DNA of 64,000 bases from an uncultured Bacteroidales bacterium (GTDB lineage: Bacteria > Bacteroidota > Bacteroidia > Bacteroidales > Bacteroidaceae): the NCBI GenBank assembly GCA_902799355.1, contig CADCAG010000009.1, positions 1-64,000 on the forward strand, in the 5' to 3' direction. Below are positions 51,181 to 60,611 of the stretch, in pieces (position 1 is the stretch's first letter; each line of letters starts with the position of its first letter). The translations under genes and the position numbers were made by a program. The notes below the pieces were generated by a model. That model had not been told where the DNA came from. It was given only the letters and a program-made list of their open reading frames with translations, and searched no databases.

Positions 51181-51804
51181 TTATAAATAAAAAACAGCTT
51201 CATTTCCCATATTAAATAGTAGGTCTAGAATCGAGAGGTTAGCCTGGAAGCCATGCTTCCCTTCGAACACCTGCCAGTAGCGGCGAGGTTGGAAGTCTTC
51301 ATCAGGCTGTGGGTGCTTGGCATTGATGACTTCTCTGTAATCATCGATATCCGATGGCTGACGACTGAAGTCTGTTGTATAGCTAACCTGGGGATGAATA
51401 TCCAGCAGGTTACACACCGTCTGACGAATTGCCTCGTTGAAATCGACCAAAAACTCATATTTCTTTTCAAAGAACAGTCGGATGTCATCAGCATAGTAGT
51501 CAAAGAACGGGCTCTCATTATAGGCACTCTGCAGGGCGTTCCAGTGTATACGTCGCCAGTTGTTGTGGTCACTGATACGCAGGTCCTTGACTTTCAATAT
51601 TTCATTTTTAATGTTTAATGTATCATGCTCTACCGGTACCGTCAGTGCTTGCAGACCGTTGGCAGTAGCTATCACGCAACGGTTGCGATAGGTCTGCTTT
51701 TGGTAGGAGTCATACTGTTCTATCAGCGTCTGGTCATAGCGATACAGTTTCTGGTACCACTGGATGGGACCAAAATAAGTAGTCTGTAACAACGCTGTAC
51801 TCAT
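51181..51804 (-). CDS. WbqC family protein
   Basis: A 207-residue WbqC-like protein: LLQTTYFGPIQWYQKLYRYDQTLIEQYDSYQKQTYRNRCVIATANGLQALTVPV at the start and INAKHPQPDE...YWQVFEGKHGFQANLSILDLLFNMGNEA at the end. The family is found near polysaccharide genes and in Bacteroidota near lepB; biochemistry unknown. Residues about 60-71 (DTLNIKNEILKVKD) are encoded by a five-unit heptamer array. Its start overlaps the degenerate lepB stop by 4 bases, and it is the last gene of the dapB-lepB-lepB-wbqC unit. Confidence 0.85.
   Translation of the reverse strand: MSTALLQTTYFGPIQWYQKLYRYDQTLIEQYDSYQKQTYRNRCVIATANGLQALTVPVEHDTLNIKNEILKVKDLRISDHNNWRRIHWNALQSAYNESPFFDYYADDIRLFFEKKYEFLVDFNEAIRQTVCNLLDIHPQVSYTTDFSRQPSDIDDYREVINAKHPQPDEDFQPRRYWQVFEGKHGFQANLSILDLLFNMGNEAVFYL
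51592..51626. repeat. Heptamer array inside wbqC-like gene, 5 units
   Basis: Units tttcaat, atttcat, ttttaat, gtttaat, gtatcat (35 bases). Frame is kept through the array in the coding strand. Confidence 0.7.
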
Positions 51805-52301
51805 TGCAGTCTGAGATTTTTACGGTTATACAATACAGTGATGACTTCTCCGATGATGCTACTCTCTGGGATGAAACCCAGATGGCGCGAGTCGGCAGGA
51901 TTCTGTTGGTTCAATGCCTCCAGCCAGTAGTAGTCAGCTTTAGCGCAGGTCTTCAGTCCAGGCACGACAACATTTCCTTTGTGTGTAGGAATGGTGTCAC
52001 CGGGTACCGCCTTACAACGGGCGATATATATCCCTGTGATGGAATCACAAGGCACAGTGAACGCCACGATGTCGCCCCTCTTCACTGGTTGGCGCAGCAG
52101 ACGGCTATAAGGCAACAGGCCATGTCCCTCGATACGCAGTCCGTAGCTGCAACGGTTCACCAGCAGGCAGTCACCATGTTTATACAGTGGTGCCAAGCCA
52201 TTGCCTGTGACGCTATGTATGGAAAAGACCAGAGCACGGAAGCCTAGCATCAGTGCGAAAGCTGACGCCAGTACTATCACGTTCTTCAGCCATTTTGCCA
52301 T
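51801..52301 (-). CDS. Signal peptidase I paralogue lacking both catalytic residues
   Basis: A 166-residue S26-family protein with one N-terminal TM helix (about 7-27). The box around the nucleophile reads TGNGLAPLYKHGD, with Gly35 where active enzymes have Ser before M/L. The second box reads YIARCKAVPGD, with Ala94 where the catalytic Lys (YVKRxxGLPGD) should be. The rest of the fold (GDIVAFTVP, ADYYWLEALNQQNPADSRHLGFIPESSIIGEV) is well preserved. It is probably not a protease; a regulator, chaperone or partner of the full LepB encoded directly upstream is inferred. It overlaps wbqC by 4 bases. Confidence 0.82.
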   Translation of the reverse strand: MAKWLKNVIVLASAFALMLGFRALVFSIHSVTGNGLAPLYKHGDCLLVNRCSYGLRIEGHGLLPYSRLLRQPVKRGDIVAFTVPCDSITGIYIARCKAVPGDTIPTHKGNVVVPGLKTCAKADYYWLEALNQQNPADSRHLGFIPESSIIGEVITVLYNRKNLRLQ

Positions 52302-52333
52302 ATATCTTACATCTTCCGTCTCACAGCAAACAT

Positions 52334-53770
52334 CTACTTGATATTGTCAACAAAGCGGAACAGGCGACTCCAGCGTATGCCAGAGAGACCGCCACGGTCC
52401 GGATCACTACTCCACCAGATGAAGATGGGCTTACCTACGATGTGGTCTTCAGGCACGAAGCCCCAGTAGCGGGAGTCGAGCGAGTTGTGACGGTTGTCAC
52501 CCTGCATCCAGTAGTAGTCCAACTTAAAGGTGTACTTGGTGGTCTCCTTATCGTTGATGAATATCTTTCCGTCTTTCACCTCCAGCTTATTACCTTCATA
52601 GGTGCGAATAGGACGCTCGTAGATAGGCAGATTCTTCAGCGTCAGCTCGATGGATTCGCCCTTTTTCGGTATCCAGATGGGGCCGTAGTTGTCGCGCGTC
52701 CAGTGCATGTTACCATTCAATGGGTAGATGTCCAGCTCGTTGGCATCGGTATTCAACGTGATGCTCTCCACAATATCAGGGCGCTTCTTCAAGATGTCTG
52801 CCGTCTTATTGGTCATTGGCATATATCCGTAGTTATTGAGGTCCTTCAACTCTTCCATCGTAATACCCCACTCCTGCATCTCCTCATCCGTGAAGTGGCG
52901 CTTCAACTTCAGCTTGTAGGTATACTGCACATTGTCTGGCTCCTTATTGGCCTTACCATTGATATAGATGGTGCGGTCTTTGATTTGCAGTGTCTGGCCA
53001 GGCAGACCCACACAACGCTTCACGTAGTTCTCACGACGGTCAGTAGGACGGGTATCGATGAGACCATACTCCTGGGGATTAGCCTCGATAAGCTGCTTAC
53101 CGGCCTGGTAGATAGTATTGAAATAGAGGGGCAACAGCTCCTGACTCAGCGAATCAGGATTCGGTCGCTGTGGATAGGTCTGGTAACCTATCTGGTAGCA
53201 CAGCTGGTAGTAGTCGTATGCCTGATATTGCTGTGCCGAACAAATGGTGTCACCTGCAGGGAAGTTGAAGACAACGATGTCGTTCAGCTGAATCTTTCCC
53301 AAGCCCTTGACGCGACGATAGTCCCAATGGGGCCACTCGATATACGACTTACAGTTGTAGATGGGCATGGTATGCTGGGTCAGTGGCATCGTCAACGGAG
53401 TCTCAGGAATACGCGGACCATAGCTGACCTTGCTGACAAACAGGTAGTCGCCTGTGAGCAGTGACTTCTCCAAAGAACTCGACGGAATCACATAGTTCTG
53501 GAAGAAGAACAGGTTGATGAAGTAGACGGCAACCAGTGCAAAAACCAGTGCGTCAACCCACGACATGACAAAGTGCACGGGACCTTCCGCGTCCTTCCAC
53601 CACTGCCAGTTGATCTTCTTAGTGATATAGACGTCATAGATGAAGGGCACCACAAGGAGTCCCAACCATGACTCTACCCAGTAGAGGAACAGCAGATAGC
53701 ACAGCAGAACGACACTGAACTTCGCCCACTGCATTTTCATATTCAGCTTTTTCTTTTCTCTCTTTTCCAT
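52334..53770 (-). CDS. lepB: Signal peptidase I, long form
   Basis: A 478-residue S26 protease that removes signal peptides at the periplasmic side. Two or three TM helices (about 17-47 and 70-92), then IPSSSLEKSLLTGDYLFVSK with nucleophile Ser99, and NYVKRCVGLPG with general-base Lys251. A large insertion of about 140 residues lies between the boxes, usual in Bacteroidota. Final box DNRHNSLDSRYWGFVPEDHIVG. The dapB stop overlaps its ATG by one base (TAATG), so the genes are translationally coupled. Both catalytic residues are intact, in contrast with the next gene. Confidence 0.93.
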   Translation of the reverse strand: MEKREKKKLNMKMQWAKFSVVLLCYLLFLYWVESWLGLLVVPFIYDVYITKKINWQWWKDAEGPVHFVMSWVDALVFALVAVYFINLFFFQNYVIPSSSLEKSLLTGDYLFVSKVSYGPRIPETPLTMPLTQHTMPIYNCKSYIEWPHWDYRRVKGLGKIQLNDIVVFNFPAGDTICSAQQYQAYDYYQLCYQIGYQTYPQRPNPDSLSQELLPLYFNTIYQAGKQLIEANPQEYGLIDTRPTDRRENYVKRCVGLPGQTLQIKDRTIYINGKANKEPDNVQYTYKLKLKRHFTDEEMQEWGITMEELKDLNNYGYMPMTNKTADILKKRPDIVESITLNTDANELDIYPLNGNMHWTRDNYGPIWIPKKGESIELTLKNLPIYERPIRTYEGNKLEVKDGKIFINDKETTKYTFKLDYYWMQGDNRHNSLDSRYWGFVPEDHIVGKPIFIWWSSDPDRGGLSGIRWSRLFRFVDNIK

Positions 53771-54486
53771 TAGAACTTAAACATGTCGCTGATGGTTAAT
53801 AATCCCTGGTGATCCTTGGTATATTCGGCAGCAAGTACTGCTCCAAGGGCAAAGCCCTGACGCGAATGGGCATCGTGGGTGATGGTAATAATGTCCGCCT
53901 CCGAGTCATAGCGGATGGTATGGATGCCAGGCACCTCGCCACGACGGATATGGTCTACACGCAGGTATTTCTTATCGGTGGTATCTTCTTTCCACGCCTC
54001 CTTACGGTCTATGTTCTCCACAATCTGCTCAGCCAGCGTGATAGCCGTACCACTGGGATGGTCAAGCTTATGGACGTGGTGGGTCTCTTCCATCTCTACG
54101 TCATACTGTGGGAACTGGTTCATGATTTTGGCCAGATACTTGTTGACGGCTGAGAAGATGGCAACACCAATAGAGAAATTAGATGCCCAGAAGAGCGTCT
54201 TACCCTCTTCAGCACATGCCTTACGCACCTCGTCGCCATGCTCTTTCATCCATCCTGTAGAACCTGACACCACCTTTACGCCTGCTGCCCATGCCTTCAG
54301 GTAATTGCCATAGGCTGCCTGTGGAGCAGTAAACTCAATGGCAACGTCAGCACTCTTGAAAGCCTCACTGTTAAAGTCCTGCTGGTTGTCAATGTCAATA
54401 ATACTTACAATCTCATGACCACGGCTGATAGCTATCTGTTCTATCATCTTACCCATCTTACCGTAGCCGATTAATGCTATTTTCAT
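53770..54486 (-). CDS. dapB: 4-hydroxy-tetrahydrodipicolinate reductase
   Basis: A 238-residue DapB of lysine/meso-DAP synthesis: ALIGYGKMGKMIEQIA (NAD(P)H loop), GSTGWMKEH, WASNFSIGVAIF, and the catalytic EETHHVHKLDHPSGTA with the His pair and the Lys. Slightly short, as in other Bacteroidota. The ATG at 54486 is used because the upstream extension overlaps the -7 box at 54511. First gene of the dapB-lepB-lepB-wbqC unit. Confidence 0.93.
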   Translation of the reverse strand: MKIALIGYGKMGKMIEQIAISRGHEIVSIIDIDNQQDFNSEAFKSADVAIEFTAPQAAYGNYLKAWAAGVKVVSGSTGWMKEHGDEVRKACAEEGKTLFWASNFSIGVAIFSAVNKYLAKIMNQFPQYDVEMEETHHVHKLDHPSGTAITLAEQIVENIDRKEAWKEDTTDKKYLRVDHIRRGEVPGIHTIRYDSEADIITITHDAHSRQGFALGAVLAAEYTKDHQGLLTISDMFKF

Positions 54487-54510
54487 GTTCCTTATTGTAT
54501 TAATACCGTG

Positions 54511-54540
54511 CAAAGTTACGAAATAATTCACAATTCACAA
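54511..54540 (-). promoter_or_regulatory. Promoter of the dapB-lepB operon
   Basis: Minus strand TAACTTTG (54511-54518) with a TTG core (54538-54540) 19 bases upstream. Confidence 0.65.
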
Positions 54541-54560
54541 GATAATTCACAATTATTTAG

Positions 54561-54568
54561 TATCTTTG
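54561..54568 (+). promoter_or_regulatory. -7 box of the THUMP-like methyltransferase gene
   Basis: TATCTTTG ends 4 bases before the ATG at 54573, implying a leaderless transcript unless an upstream promoter is used. Confidence 0.55.
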
Positions 54569-54572
54569 TACC

Positions 54573-55730
54573 ATGATTAATAAACAAACGTGGGAATTCA
54601 TCCGCCAACACACTGCTGATGACGTGCGCAAACTGGCATTGCAGGGCACTAAAGATAGCGACGTAGACCTGCCGATGGCACTGCAGCAGATAGCTGGACG
54701 ACAGACCGCCCTGAAGAAGTTGCCGTCATGGGCAGCCATAGACGGCGTTCTCTACCCGCCACATCTCAATATGGAGCAGTGCTCCAGCGAACAGACAGCA
54801 CGCTACAAGGCACAACTGGCAGGTAGCGGAGATACGTATGTAGACCTGACAGGTGGCCTGGGTGTCGACTTCTACTGGATGTCCCAGCATTTCAAGCAGC
54901 GCTACTACATCGAGCAGAACGCCGAGCTCTGCACGCTGGCCGAGCACAACTTCCACACACTTGGCCTCGTCTGTTCTGTATGTTGCTGCACTGCAGCAAC
55001 ATACTTACCCGACATTCCCCACGCGGATGTCATCTTTCTGGATCCTGCCCGTCGCAATGAACATGGTGGGCGCACCTACGACATCAGAGACTGCACGCCC
55101 AACGTCATGGAACTGCTGCCCCTCCTGATGGAGAAAGCCGACAAGGTGATCCTCAAGCTATCACCCATGTTCGACTGGCGCAAGGCTGTCGACGACCTCC
55201 GGCATGTCACGGAGGTACACATCGTCAGCGTGGACAACGAATGTAAGGAACTGCTGTTGGTATTGGAACCCATGGCCCAGCCCTTGCGCCTGGTATGCGT
55301 CAACAACGACCACCTCTTCGAGGTTCCCTCAGCCTTCCCCCCTCAGCCCTCATCCCTCAGCCTTCAGCCCTCATACCTCTACGAGCCCAATGCCAGCATC
55401 ATGAAGGCCGGATGCTTCACGGCACTGCTACAGCACTACCCCGTCCAGGAGGTATCCGCCAACTCACACCTCTTCCTATCTTCCGTTGAAATCGAGGATT
55501 TTCCTGGGCGCCGCTTTCAAATTTGCACCATTTCATCGACAAATAAGCAATCACTCAAAGAGGCGCTGGCAGGCGTTGACCGTGCCAACATCACCGTTCG
55601 CAACTTCCCCATGTCCGTCGAACAACTACGGAAAAAGCTCCATCTGAAAGACGGTGGCGACACCTACATCTTTGCCACAACAAAGGCCGACGGAACGCAC
55701 TGTCTGTATATTTGCCGTAAAATTGGTTAA
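54573..55730 (+). CDS. SAM-dependent methyltransferase with THUMP-like domain (PG_1098 type)
   Basis: A 385-residue protein: N-terminal helical domain (about 1-60), Rossmann methyltransferase with YVDLTGGLGVDFYWMS (motif I, about 88-103), IEQN, and DVIFLDPARRNEHGGRTYDIRDCTPN (motif IV DPAR), then a ferredoxin-like part and a C-terminal THUMP-like domain (NITVRNFPMSVEQLRKKLHLKDGGDTYIFATT). The DPAR motif with THUMP points to rRNA or tRNA methylation, but the target is unknown. Residues about 252-270 (SAFPPQPSSLSLQPSYL) are encoded by an eight-unit heptamer array and look like a flexible linker. Confidence 0.85.
   Translation: MINKQTWEFIRQHTADDVRKLALQGTKDSDVDLPMALQQIAGRQTALKKLPSWAAIDGVLYPPHLNMEQCSSEQTARYKAQLAGSGDTYVDLTGGLGVDFYWMSQHFKQRYYIEQNAELCTLAEHNFHTLGLVCSVCCCTAATYLPDIPHADVIFLDPARRNEHGGRTYDIRDCTPNVMELLPLLMEKADKVILKLSPMFDWRKAVDDLRHVTEVHIVSVDNECKELLLVLEPMAQPLRLVCVNNDHLFEVPSAFPPQPSSLSLQPSYLYEPNASIMKAGCFTALLQHYPVQEVSANSHLFLSSVEIEDFPGRRFQICTISSTNKQSLKEALAGVDRANITVRNFPMSVEQLRKKLHLKDGGDTYIFATTKADGTHCLYICRKIG
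55327..55382. repeat. Heptamer array inside the THUMP-like methyltransferase gene, 8 units
   Basis: Units cctcagc, cttcccc, cctcagc, cctcatc, cctcagc, cttcagc, cctcata, cctctac. Same period and C/T-rich type as the junction array at 11457-11498, but fully within coding sequence and without a stop. Confidence 0.85.
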
Positions 55731-55734
55731 ATAT

Positions 55735-55766
55735 TTTGGGAATCTCAGGCTTTTTCGTTACCTTTG
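55735..55766 (+). promoter_or_regulatory. Promoter of the acyltransferase-like gene
   Basis: TTTG (55735-55738) and TACCTTTG (55759-55766) with 20 bases between. Confidence 0.7.
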
Positions 55767-55791
55767 CATGATATTAATCATGATTTGAAAA

Positions 55792-56946
55792 ATGCCATCA
55801 GTAGAGATTCGGAAAGTAATCAACAGGAAGGAGCTTGACGCCTTCATCCAACTCCACTACGACCTGTACAAGGGCAACGAGTATGATGCCCCCAACTTGT
55901 ACAGCGACGAACTACACACGTTAAGCAAAGATCGCAATGCTGCCTTTGAGTTCTGTGAGGCTGAGTATTTTCTGGCCTACCGCGACAACAAGGTGGTGGG
56001 TCGTATTGCTGCCATCATCAACCACCGTGCCAACGACAAGTGGGACCGCAAGAGCGTGCGATTCGGCTGGGTAGACTTCATTGACGACATCGAAGTTTCC
56101 AAAGCACTGTTCGATGCCGTTGAACAGTGGGGCCGCGAGAAAGGCATGACAGAGATGATTGGCCCATTGGGCTTTACAGACATGGATCCGGAAGGCATGC
56201 TCATTGAGGGCTTCGACCAGTTGGGCACGATGGCCACCATCTACAACTACCCTTACTATCCTCAGCATATTGAGCAGTTGGGAGGCTTTGTCAAGGACAA
56301 CGACTATGTAGAATACAAGCTCATCGTTCCTAAGGAAGGCATGCCCGAGAAGTTCCGCAAAGTGGCTGAGATGGTGATGAAACGGTATAATCTGCACCCG
56401 ATGCACCCCAAGCGCAGTCAGGTATTTGGCAAGGAGCAATATGGTCGCAAGGTACTTGACGTCGTCAACAAGTCGTTTGGTCACCTCTATGGCTATTCGC
56501 AGATGACGGAACGCCAGATTGACGAATACCTGAAGATGTACTTCCCCATGCTCGACATGGATATGCTCTGTCTCATTGAAGACTGGAACACACCCAACCA
56601 CGAGGTGATTGGCGTAGGCATCTCCATCACCAATATGACACGTGCCCTGCAGAAGTGTAAGAACGGTCGTCTCTGGCCCTTTGGCTGGTGGCATTGCATG
56701 CGTGCCCTGAAGTTCCACAAAGCAGAGTGCCTCGACCTGATGCTTATCGGCATCTTGCCAGAATACCAGCAGAAGGGTGCCAATGCCCTACTCTTCTACG
56801 ACCTCATTCCCATCTACCAGAAGTACGGCTTCAAGTGGGGTGAGACCAATGTAGAGATGGAGACCAACGAGAAGGTACAGAGCCAGTGGCAGTATCTGGA
56901 GCATATACAGCATAAACGTAGAAGATGTTACAAGAAGACCCTGTAG
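55792..56946 (+). CDS. GNAT-like N-acetyltransferase family protein
   Basis: A 384-residue cytosolic protein typical of Bacteroidota. Segments: LDAFIQLHYDLYKGNEYDAPNL at the N-terminus, YFLAYRDNKVVGRIAAIINHRAN (about 60-82), MTEMIGPLGFTDMDPEGMLIEGFDQLGTMATIYN, and a GNAT motif A-like LMLIGILPEYQQKGANALLFYDL (about 315-337), where QQKGAN stands for the acetyl-CoA-binding turn. The substrate is unknown. It precedes parE on the same strand, and the spacer holds arm 1 of a REP-like pair just after the stop codon (TAG at 56944-56946). Confidence 0.7.
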   Translation: MPSVEIRKVINRKELDAFIQLHYDLYKGNEYDAPNLYSDELHTLSKDRNAAFEFCEAEYFLAYRDNKVVGRIAAIINHRANDKWDRKSVRFGWVDFIDDIEVSKALFDAVEQWGREKGMTEMIGPLGFTDMDPEGMLIEGFDQLGTMATIYNYPYYPQHIEQLGGFVKDNDYVEYKLIVPKEGMPEKFRKVAEMVMKRYNLHPMHPKRSQVFGKEQYGRKVLDVVNKSFGHLYGYSQMTERQIDEYLKMYFPMLDMDMLCLIEDWNTPNHEVIGVGISITNMTRALQKCKNGRLWPFGWWHCMRALKFHKAECLDLMLIGILPEYQQKGANALLFYDLIPIYQKYGFKWGETNVEMETNEKVQSQWQYLEHIQHKRRRCYKKTL

Positions 56947-57079
56947 ACTCTCCCCCTGCCCCTCCCTGAAGGGAGGGGAGTGATTACATAAGAATATAGA
57001 AATCAAAAGATATGGATAAAACTGATAATATTGGAGTAACTACTCCCCTCCCTAACAGGGAGGGGCTGGGGGGAGAGTC
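56947..57079. repeat. REP-like inverted pair bracketing the parE start
   Basis: Arm 1 (56947-56980) starts GACTCTCCCCC and has the hairpin CCCCTCCC-TGAA-GGGAGGGG. Arm 2 (57045-57079) is its inverted copy: hairpin CCCCTCCC-TAACA-GGGAGGGG and then CTGGGGGGAGAGTC. The parE ATG (57012) lies in the 64-base spacer, and arm 2 is translated as part of parE. Arm 1 begins at the base after the preceding stop codon. Confidence 0.88.
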
Positions 57080-59012
57080 GCCCGTAGAATATAATGACGA
57101 CAACATCCGACACCTCTCGGATATGGAGCACGTGCGCACCCGTCCCGGTATGTACATCGGACGACTGGGCGACGGCTCACTACCTGAAGACGGTATCTAT
57201 GTGCTGTTGAAAGAAGTCATCGACAACTCTATCGACGAGTTCAAGATGAAGGCTGGCGACCGTCTGGAGATAACCATCGACGACAATCTGCGCGTCTCTG
57301 TCCGCGACTATGGCCGCGGCATTCCGCAAGGCAAGCTCATCGAGGCTGTCAGCGTGCTGAACACCGGTGGTAAGTACGACTCCAAGGCCTTCAAGAAGTC
57401 GGTAGGTCTGAACGGTGTCGGTGTCAAGGCCGTCAATGCGCTGAGTACCCATTTCGAGGTAGCCAGCTATCGTGACGGTAAGGTGCGTCGCGCCACCTTT
57501 GAGCGCGGCATCCTGCAGACAGACAAGACAGAGAATACTCAGGACGAGAACGGCACCTATATCTTTTTCGAGCCCGACAACACGCTGTTCAAGGACTACA
57601 CCTTCCACGACGACATCGTGGAGAACATGTTGCGCAACTACACCTACCTGAATACGGGTCTGGCCATCATGTACAACGGGCGTCGCATCCTGTCGCGCCA
57701 TGGTCTGGAGGACTTGCTGAAAGACCGCATGACCAACGATGCCCTCTATCCTATCATTCACCTGAAAGGAGAGGACATCGAGATTGCCTTCACCCATTCC
57801 AACCAGTACGGTGAGGAGTACTACTCCTTCGTCAATGGTCAGCATACCACTCAGGGCGGTACCCACCAGAGTGCTTTCAAGGAACATATCGCCAAGACCA
57901 TCAAGGAGTTCTTTGGCAAATACGAGTATGGTGACATCCGTACGGGTATCGTCGCCGCCATCGCCATCAATGTTGAGGAGCCCGTCTTCGAGAGTCAGAC
58001 GAAGATCAAGTTGGGTTCTACCCAGATGGCACCCGATGGTGATACCATTAACAAGTATGTCGGCGACTTCATCAAGCAGCAGGTCGACAACTACCTGCAC
58101 ATCCACCAGGATGTCGCTGAGGTCATCGAGGGTAAGATCAAGGAGACCGAACGCGAACGTAAGGCTATGGCGGGTGTCACCAAGCTGGCCCGTGAGCGTG
58201 CCAAGAAGGCTAACCTGCACAACCGTAAGCTGCGCGACTGCCGCATCCACTTCTCGGATGTGAAGAACGACCGTAAGGAGGATTCATGCATCTTCATCAC
58301 GGAGGGTGATTCAGCCAGCGGTTCCATCACCAAGAGCCGCGACGTCAATACGCAGGCCGTCTTCTCGCTGAGAGGAAAGCCCCTTAACTCCTTCGGACTG
58401 ACCAAGAAGGTGGTCTACGAGAATGAAGAGTTCAACCTGTTGCAGGCAGCCCTCGACATCGAGGAGGGTCTCGACACCCTCAGATATAATAAGGTGATTG
58501 TCGCTACCGATGCCGATGTCGACGGCATGCACATCCGTCTGCTTATCATCACCTTCTTCCTGCAGTTCTTCCCAGAGCTTATCAAGAAAGGTCATGTCTA
58601 TGTCTTGCAGACCCCGCTGTTCCGCGTTCGGAACAAGCGTACCAAGATCAAGAACAAGCAGGTGCTGGCCGATGAAGATGCTAAGAAGGCTGACAGCCAA
58701 TCGACCAAGGCCAAGAGCGATTTCATCACCCGCTACTGCTATAGCGAGGAGGAGCGCCAGAAAGCTATTCAGGAGCTGGGTCCTGACCCCGAGATTACAC
58801 GATTCAAAGGTCTTGGCGAGATCAGCCCTGAGGAATTTGCCGGTTTCATCGGTCCTGACATGCGCCTCGAACAGGTCACCCTCCATAAGAACGACCAGGT
58901 ACAGAAGCTCTTGGAGTACTATATGGGTAAGAACACCATGGAGCGCCAGAACTTCATCATCGACAACCTCGTCATCGAGGAAGACAAACCAGAGGATTAC
59001 GATTATGAATAA
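57012..59012 (+). CDS. parE: DNA topoisomerase IV subunit B
   Basis: A 666-residue type IIA topoisomerase B subunit: [53 protein letters not shown] in the ATPase domain, and [14 protein letters not shown] and [12 protein letters not shown] in the toprim domain, with [13 protein letters not shown] at the end. The ASGSI toprim variant marks ParE rather than GyrB. It decatenates chromosomes with ParC, which is not in this window. Residues about 10-26 ([17 protein letters not shown]) are encoded by arm 2 of a REP-like pair and precede the family's usual start ([16 protein letters not shown]). It overlaps the S41 protease gene by 8 bases. Confidence 0.92.
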   Translation: MDKTDNIGVTTPLPNREGLGGESPVEYNDDNIRHLSDMEHVRTRPGMYIGRLGDGSLPEDGIYVLLKEVIDNSIDEFKMKAGDRLEITIDDNLRVSVRDYGRGIPQGKLIEAVSVLNTGGKYDSKAFKKSVGLNGVGVKAVNALSTHFEVASYRDGKVRRATFERGILQTDKTENTQDENGTYIFFEPDNTLFKDYTFHDDIVENMLRNYTYLNTGLAIMYNGRRILSRHGLEDLLKDRMTNDALYPIIHLKGEDIEIAFTHSNQYGEEYYSFVNGQHTTQGGTHQSAFKEHIAKTIKEFFGKYEYGDIRTGIVAAIAINVEEPVFESQTKIKLGSTQMAPDGDTINKYVGDFIKQQVDNYLHIHQDVAEVIEGKIKETERERKAMAGVTKLARERAKKANLHNRKLRDCRIHFSDVKNDRKEDSCIFITEGDSASGSITKSRDVNTQAVFSLRGKPLNSFGLTKKVVYENEEFNLLQAALDIEEGLDTLRYNKVIVATDADVDGMHIRLLIITFFLQFFPELIKKGHVYVLQTPLFRVRNKRTKIKNKQVLADEDAKKADSQSTKAKSDFITRYCYSEEERQKAIQELGPDPEITRFKGLGEISPEEFAGFIGPDMRLEQVTLHKNDQVQKLLEYYMGKNTMERQNFIIDNLVIEEDKPEDYDYE

Positions 59013-60582
59013 ACATATTCTGTATGCAGCCATAGCATGGCTGCTTACGATAACAGCCACTGCCCAGGTACGTATCAAGACGGGCAACGACTCCCCACTC
59101 CGCAAGCTGCAGATAGCCGAACTGGCTGTGAATGGTCTGTATGTAGACAGTGTCGACGAGAACAAACTAGTAGAGGACGCCATCCGTGGCATGCTGGAAA
59201 AGCTGGACCCCCACTCTACCTACTCAACCCCCAAGGAAGTCAAGGACATGAACGAACCCCTGCAAGGTAACTTCGAGGGTATCGGTGTACAGTTTAATAT
59301 GGTAGAAGACACGCTGCTCGTCATCCAGACGGTCAGCGGTGGCCCTTCCGAGAAGATGGGCATTCTGGCTGGCGACCGTATCGTCACTGTCAACGACACC
59401 GCCATTGCTGGTGTCAAGATGTCGAAAGAGGAGATAATGAAGCGCCTGCGTGGTCCCAAAGGCACGAAGGTACTGCTGGGCATTGTCCGTCCGGGCATTA
59501 GCGACCGCCTCACCTTCACCATCACCCGCGACAAGATTCCTGTCAACTCCATCGATGCCACCTATATGATACGTCCTGGTGTGGGCTATATCCGTATCGG
59601 TAACTTCGGCATGACTACCCCTCACGAGTTCAACAATAGCCTGAAGCTACTGTTATCTCAGGGCATGCAGACCCTTGTCCTCGACCTTCAGGAGAATGGC
59701 GGCGGCTACCTGCAGGCAGCTGTAGAGGTCGCCAACGAGCTGTTGAATAGCGGCAGCCTCATCGTCTATACCGAAGGACGTCGCGTAGACCGCACGGACT
59801 ATACGGCACGTGGCGGTGGTCTGTTCAAGGAAGGAAAGGTCATCGTGCTGGTTGACAGCTATACCGCCTCGGCAGCAGAGATTGTCTCCGGTGCCGTTCA
59901 AGACCACGACCGTGGCATCATAGTGGGTCGTCGCACCTTTGGCAAGGGATTGGTACAGCGCCCCATCGACCTGCCCGACGGTTCTATGATTCGTCTGACC
60001 ATCGCCCACTACTACACACCTTCCGGCCGCTGCATCCAGAAGCCTTATGAGAAAGGCAAGAAGCTGGACTATGCCATGGATGTCAACAACCGCCTGAAGA
60101 GTGGTGAGCTGATGTCGGCCGATAGCGTCCATTTCAGCGACTCGCTAAAGTACTACACGCTCCGTGAGCACCGCGTGGTATATGGTGGTGGAGGCATCAT
60201 GCCCGACGAGTTTGTACCCCTTGACACCACCAAATATACGCGATTCCATCGGGAACTCGCTGCCAAGTCGATACTCATCAATCAGAACCTGCGCTATGTC
60301 GACGGCCATCGCAAAGAGCTCCATAAGCAGTATCCCACCTTTGCTGAGTTCCAGGAGAAATATACCGTTCCCAAGAAGGTCATCGACAACATCCTGTCAG
60401 AGGGTAAGAAGCAGAAGATTACCCCCAAGGACGATGCCGAGCTGCAACGCACGCTGCCATATTTGCAACAGCAGCTGAAGGCACTGATAGCGCGCGACCT
60501 CTGGTCGATGAATGAGTATTTTGCCGTCATGAACGAACAGAGCGACATCGTGCAACGCGCCCTGCAACTGATAGAGAAATAG
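59005..60582 (+). CDS. S41 family C-terminal processing peptidase
   Basis: A 525-residue exported protease: signal peptide about 1-20 ([21 protein letters not shown]), PDZ domain about 85-170 ([42 protein letters not shown]), and S41 domain with [19 protein letters not shown], the nucleophile in SYTASAAEI and the Lys in [10 protein letters not shown] helical C-terminal region (about 420-525) follows. Tail-specific proteases of this type trim or degrade periplasmic proteins. The start is the ATG at 59005 overlapping the parE stop; a longer upstream frame is antisense shadow of parE. Confidence 0.92.
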   Translation: MNKHILYAAIAWLLTITATAQVRIKTGNDSPLRKLQIAELAVNGLYVDSVDENKLVEDAIRGMLEKLDPHSTYSTPKEVKDMNEPLQGNFEGIGVQFNMVEDTLLVIQTVSGGPSEKMGILAGDRIVTVNDTAIAGVKMSKEEIMKRLRGPKGTKVLLGIVRPGISDRLTFTITRDKIPVNSIDATYMIRPGVGYIRIGNFGMTTPHEFNNSLKLLLSQGMQTLVLDLQENGGGYLQAAVEVANELLNSGSLIVYTEGRRVDRTDYTARGGGLFKEGKVIVLVDSYTASAAEIVSGAVQDHDRGIIVGRRTFGKGLVQRPIDLPDGSMIRLTIAHYYTPSGRCIQKPYEKGKKLDYAMDVNNRLKSGELMSADSVHFSDSLKYYTLREHRVVYGGGGIMPDEFVPLDTTKYTRFHRELAAKSILINQNLRYVDGHRKELHKQYPTFAEFQEKYTVPKKVIDNILSEGKKQKITPKDDAELQRTLPYLQQQLKALIARDLWSMNEYFAVMNEQSDIVQRALQLIEK

Positions 60583-60611
60583 AAATATCGTTAACTTAAA
60601 GAACAATACAA

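Noticed and set aside
54525-54551. AATTCAC repeats before the THUMP-like methyltransferase as a heptamer array
   Set aside because: Only two units are in register; the third is offset by 12 bases.
57180-58250. 356-codon open frame on the minus strand
   Set aside because: Antisense of parE.
58498-59004. Upstream extension of the S41 protease frame
   Set aside because: Runs through parE in another frame with Ser/Arg-rich shadow sequence; a good signal peptide begins at 59005.
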